A DNA stretch of 64,000 nucleotides. Origin: an uncultured Chlorobiaceae bacterium (GTDB taxonomy: Bacteria; Bacteroidota; Chlorobiia; Chlorobiales; Chlorobiaceae). The stretch covers positions 93,393-157,392 of the forward strand of contig CAIMCD010000038.1 in the NCBI GenBank assembly GCA_903839405.1, written 5' to 3'. The notes under the pieces were generated by a model that was given only the letters and a program-made list of their open reading frames with translations, ran no database searches and was not told the DNA's origin. Both the position numbers and the translations under genes were made by a program. Positions within the stretch are counted from its first letter, which is position 1. Every line of letters starts with the position of its first letter. This document shows, one piece after another, positions 63,301 through 64,000 of the stretch.

Positions 63301-64000
63301 CACCTGTCACTGCCGACGGAAGTGGAAATATTTTAGCCAAATCCAGCGGAGCTTCCGTCACCGGCAACGCGGATATCCAGAGTGGCACGGGCAACATCAC
63401 GCTGCTTGCAGCACAGAATGTGACCTTGACCGGCACGGCCGACTTGCTGACCGGCGGCACCGGTACGATAGACGTGCAGGCCACAGCGGGCAATATGCTT
63501 CTGAGCACGACAAGCAACCAGACCACAGGCAGCGGCGACATCCGGCTCTTTGCCGGCAACAACGTCACGCTTGGCGGCACCGCCACGACGACGGGCAGCG
63601 TGAGCATCACGGCCGACAACGGCTGGATTCGTGACGGCGACACGAATGGCGGCATTGACGTTGTTTCCACCGGCCTTCGTCTTGACGCGGCCACCGGCAT
63701 CGGCCAGCTCGGCGTGAGCGCGAACCCGATCGAGACCACGGTCACCACGGTAAGCGCCCGGAGCGGCAGTGAAGGAATTAATTTGCTGGAGAGTGACGGC
63801 GTGGTGGTGGACAATACGAGTGCGACGGTCAACCGTGTTGGCACGGATGGCACCACGAGCCTGGTGAGCGACGCGGCGCAGAGCGACCTGGTGACGGCCT
63901 CCAACGGCAGTATTGTGCTGCGCACCTCCGCCGGCAACATCACGCTGAACGACGGCACCGCTCCGGGTAGTGACAGCGCCATCAGCGCCAACGGCACGGG
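57312..64000 (+). CDS. Giant TpsA-type filamentous haemagglutinin-like exoprotein (runs off window end)
   Basis: The frame from the ATG at 57312 remains open to base 64000 (2,229 complete codons); the codon phase at the end agrees with the start. A long signal region is followed by the TPS secretion domain, with GRVVKGSASISQSGTST, NRITGGNPTTILGQL and the diagnostic NGRIFISNPNGVVFG. The rest is a Gly/Thr/Ala-rich beta-helix of about 20-residue turns such as ITLSSVGSITEATASSI. Around 1591-1810 a 220-residue Ala-rich helical segment (ASKNAAKDAADNAV) interrupts the helix. The function is probably adhesion or surface structure; exported by the upstream TpsB. Confidence 0.92.
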   Translation, partial: MNHSFHSARIRRFMRKPLISLVSAGAMLFFYPLHSFSTPTEGRVVKGSASISQSGTSTIINQGSPRAVIDWRGFDISANELVKFNQLNSSSIALNRITGGNPTTILGQLAANGRIFISNPNGVVFGVGSKVDAAGLLATTFSINADEFMNGKNLFTQDLSHAPSFVLNQGTIRIADNGFCFLVGGGVKNEGTIIAQLGKVVMASGNALTLDFNGDGLLTYTVSGKVLESIIGPDGKPFDASVSNSGTVKASGGDIVLVSGGAADPFASVVNNSGMLEATSLVAKGSSVTLSGGDAGVVQNSGTIDVSAVEAGAQSGNVAISGQYAGNFGTILAKGHTDSNGGVVAFNSTTHTLLGSGSVIDVSGQDNSSAGSVLIRSDNHATFGGKILARGGDQGGNGGYVDLSSKGQVDLYGTVDALAPQGQSGTFLIDPQFLTVVLGGATYNNPVGNNTFTDNIGGTTLIDPGTINTQLSNVLLQANTDLTITDPIAMANSGVGLTMQAGRSVLVNANISTNNGAISITANDSAANAGDRLAGAGNITMASGPTINAGTAAINLTIDPTNDAFFTPGSITAATLATTGNITLSSVGSITEATASSITGSTINLTTTGGGSSIGVALNPLALHATTALNASTSNGEIALSDVTGDLLVGSVSGGTAPVSLAATGGSIIDAGTHSGADIVGSTITLATTGSAHTIGSSATPLALNAVTLNASTAGSDLFVTDTAGGVEIGVIDLTNAGAVNLSATNGAITAGAVAPPLRNITAGAATLTTTGNTGGAIGTVAAPILTTLEGLTASTNHGGIYINESDGLVINSVIARESTNYSSELGVAPTVNASTGQVLLVGSSTLAGSFNVDITTGGNTLLGVLTAPNVATITTTGTIIDNNDELIKDSSDIVIGTNPINNITARSVNLQAGGAIGLSGDAVEILTEKTSASTTAGSVYLSLGNTGSLESITAGGTGNNVVVTGNKGSLSLKTITALGGTVTINNSSSGSGALVDGNGGSMNIMADHVVLNGKSGIGSVSDSIETTVSTIDATATDYAAGIYLANSATLSSIAVKTNNGNVTIPWSGGSLIFASGLLNAAGAGSITFENSGGNVTLGVVDAGASGTASLKASASLLDDGNDTTLLTAGTATLVAGGSIGSSSSTNELDTAVDNLTATAGNGGLYLTNSKALSLTASAAGSGSDLAIRTTSGDLTVVSATAPDQVSLHAAGSILASVPANTVITGTGATLQAGGSIGPLKTTLSTLNATAGSGALSIDNSRALNLTAATTAGDITVNAGGDLTLQTVLAPGHSVALSASGKILDGNTGSNNITAASATISGTQIGEVSNAIETALPSMTLTATAGGIYIDNTASDLALLSAVSQGNSADISIINSGNITLGAVTAAGDAVTLTAGGALTDGNGASMNVTAKTLNITAPGGIAPIDIAVDEIYADGGTHDVILTNTNPLAVSEAALQATGSGALTLNAPSITILDIADNLALMSRSLILRTAAGNIVFLDTSDTIQTPGLNTITVDAGSATSGSGAVAIIGNLTTGGGAISLSADRHISIGTLNAGAGNVTVDAKHGIILDGNGAALNIIAGSASLSGITPDKSVADLYQALAIGDYAAARALVTADETLTASWLASSNIYAAAKIVAQGAVNTATSDLASKNAAKDAADNAVTPLADASLGLGITSQVLDVANTVAGTIAAVAQAVPFTGDGGAATAAFVITASKNAVDIAKMVVDAKLNTAQNVAQDAADAVATSTAQLYAAQGDLAVTTAQANASSESLSIATAATAKAVIARDTAAKVQAQAIDADKYINDVYSANVIGTPTQALGIQVPGRVDITAGHSNVYLDTTGPVTLGTVTASAPRVAGDSVVLVNGTGNVTVAGTVSAQNMVRIDVNPGAILQGAGGLISAPDFVATATTGIGSAGAPLHTSVDHFAAIGGTGGVSISNNKALLITTVNGVSGITATGGTSAISTTAGNLTVAQAITTTGGNGNITMDAAGDLVLNAPVTADGSGNILAKSSGASVTGNADIQSGTGNITLLAAQNVTLTGTADLLTGGTGTIDVQATAGNMLLSTTSNQTTGSGDIRLFAGNNVTLGGTATTTGSVSITADNGWIRDGDTNGGIDVVSTGLRLDAATGIGQLGVSANPIETTVTTVSARSGSEGINLLESDGVVVDNTSATVNRVGTDGTTSLVSDAAQSDLVTASNGSIVLRTSAGNITLNDGTAPGSDSAISANGT

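Noticed and set aside
58604..63997. Several long open frames on the minus strand under the giant exoprotein gene
   Set aside because: They are Val/Ala/Pro-rich mirror frames of the low-stop Gly/Thr-rich repeats, without starts, ribosome sites or family motifs.

Overview
The window looks like a chromosomal segment around the replication origin of a green sulfur bacterium (Chlorobiaceae; a Chlorobium/Pelodictyon-like organism is my inference). Support comes from the rpmH-rnpA-yidD-yidC / dnaA-dnaN-recF-DUF721 arrangement, a bchP bacteriochlorophyll reductase, fccAB sulfide dehydrogenase with SoxYZ-like genes, an ATP synthase beta/epsilon pair with a short epsilon, a B-family DNA polymerase, and a Roco protein of the kind first studied in Chlorobium tepidum. 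Start codons are often poorly marked by Shine-Dalgarno sequences, so many starts are judgement calls.

Layout. 1-2040 (minus): yidC (cut by the window edge), yidD, rnpA, rpmH. 2041-6821: origin region with two clusters of DnaA boxes on either side of dnaA, then dnaN, recF and a DciA-like DUF721 gene. 6873-12533 (minus): flavodiiron protein, family B polymerase and mnmG, with mnmG bracketed by two parS-type ParB sites. 12891-15440: SoxYZ-like pair and flavocytochrome c sulfide dehydrogenase (export and sulfide oxidation). 15600-19771: secD, secF and a SurA-like chaperone. 19760-23571 (minus): gyrB, yraN, rnhB, DUF2461.

The accessory part is about 23.6-34.2 kb. It holds a large propeller-like protein without a signal peptide; a 1079-residue LRR-Roc-COR-TIR protein, which resembles an NLR-type sensor; a broken IS3-family transposase fragment; a three-gene AT-richer cassette led by a DUF4157 - OmpA-like - metzincin protein, an architecture typical of cargo of extracellular contractile injection systems (eCIS); and an orphan TcmP gene. 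No eCIS structural genes are in the window.

Housekeeping and photosynthesis genes resume at 34.6 kb: RNase G/E, dapD, ctpA, then on the minus strand a Ycf49/DUF3593 fusion, bchP and glyS. Next come a membrane terpene-cyclase-like gene, a DUF4337 gene, a small methyltransferase, a D,D-carboxypeptidase with a Lys-rich tail beside a Lys/Ala-rich exported peptide, clpS, an L,D-carboxypeptidase, atpDC and tRNA-Thr(CGU). 49.8-55.2 kb has a periplasmic thioredoxin, GTP-type PEP carboxykinase, dodecin, an acetate-transporter-family protein and an MFS exporter. The window closes with a two-partner secretion pair: a TpsB transporter and a giant TpsA exoprotein that is still open after about 2,230 codons and carries a roughly 220-residue Ala-rich helical insert inside its beta-helix.
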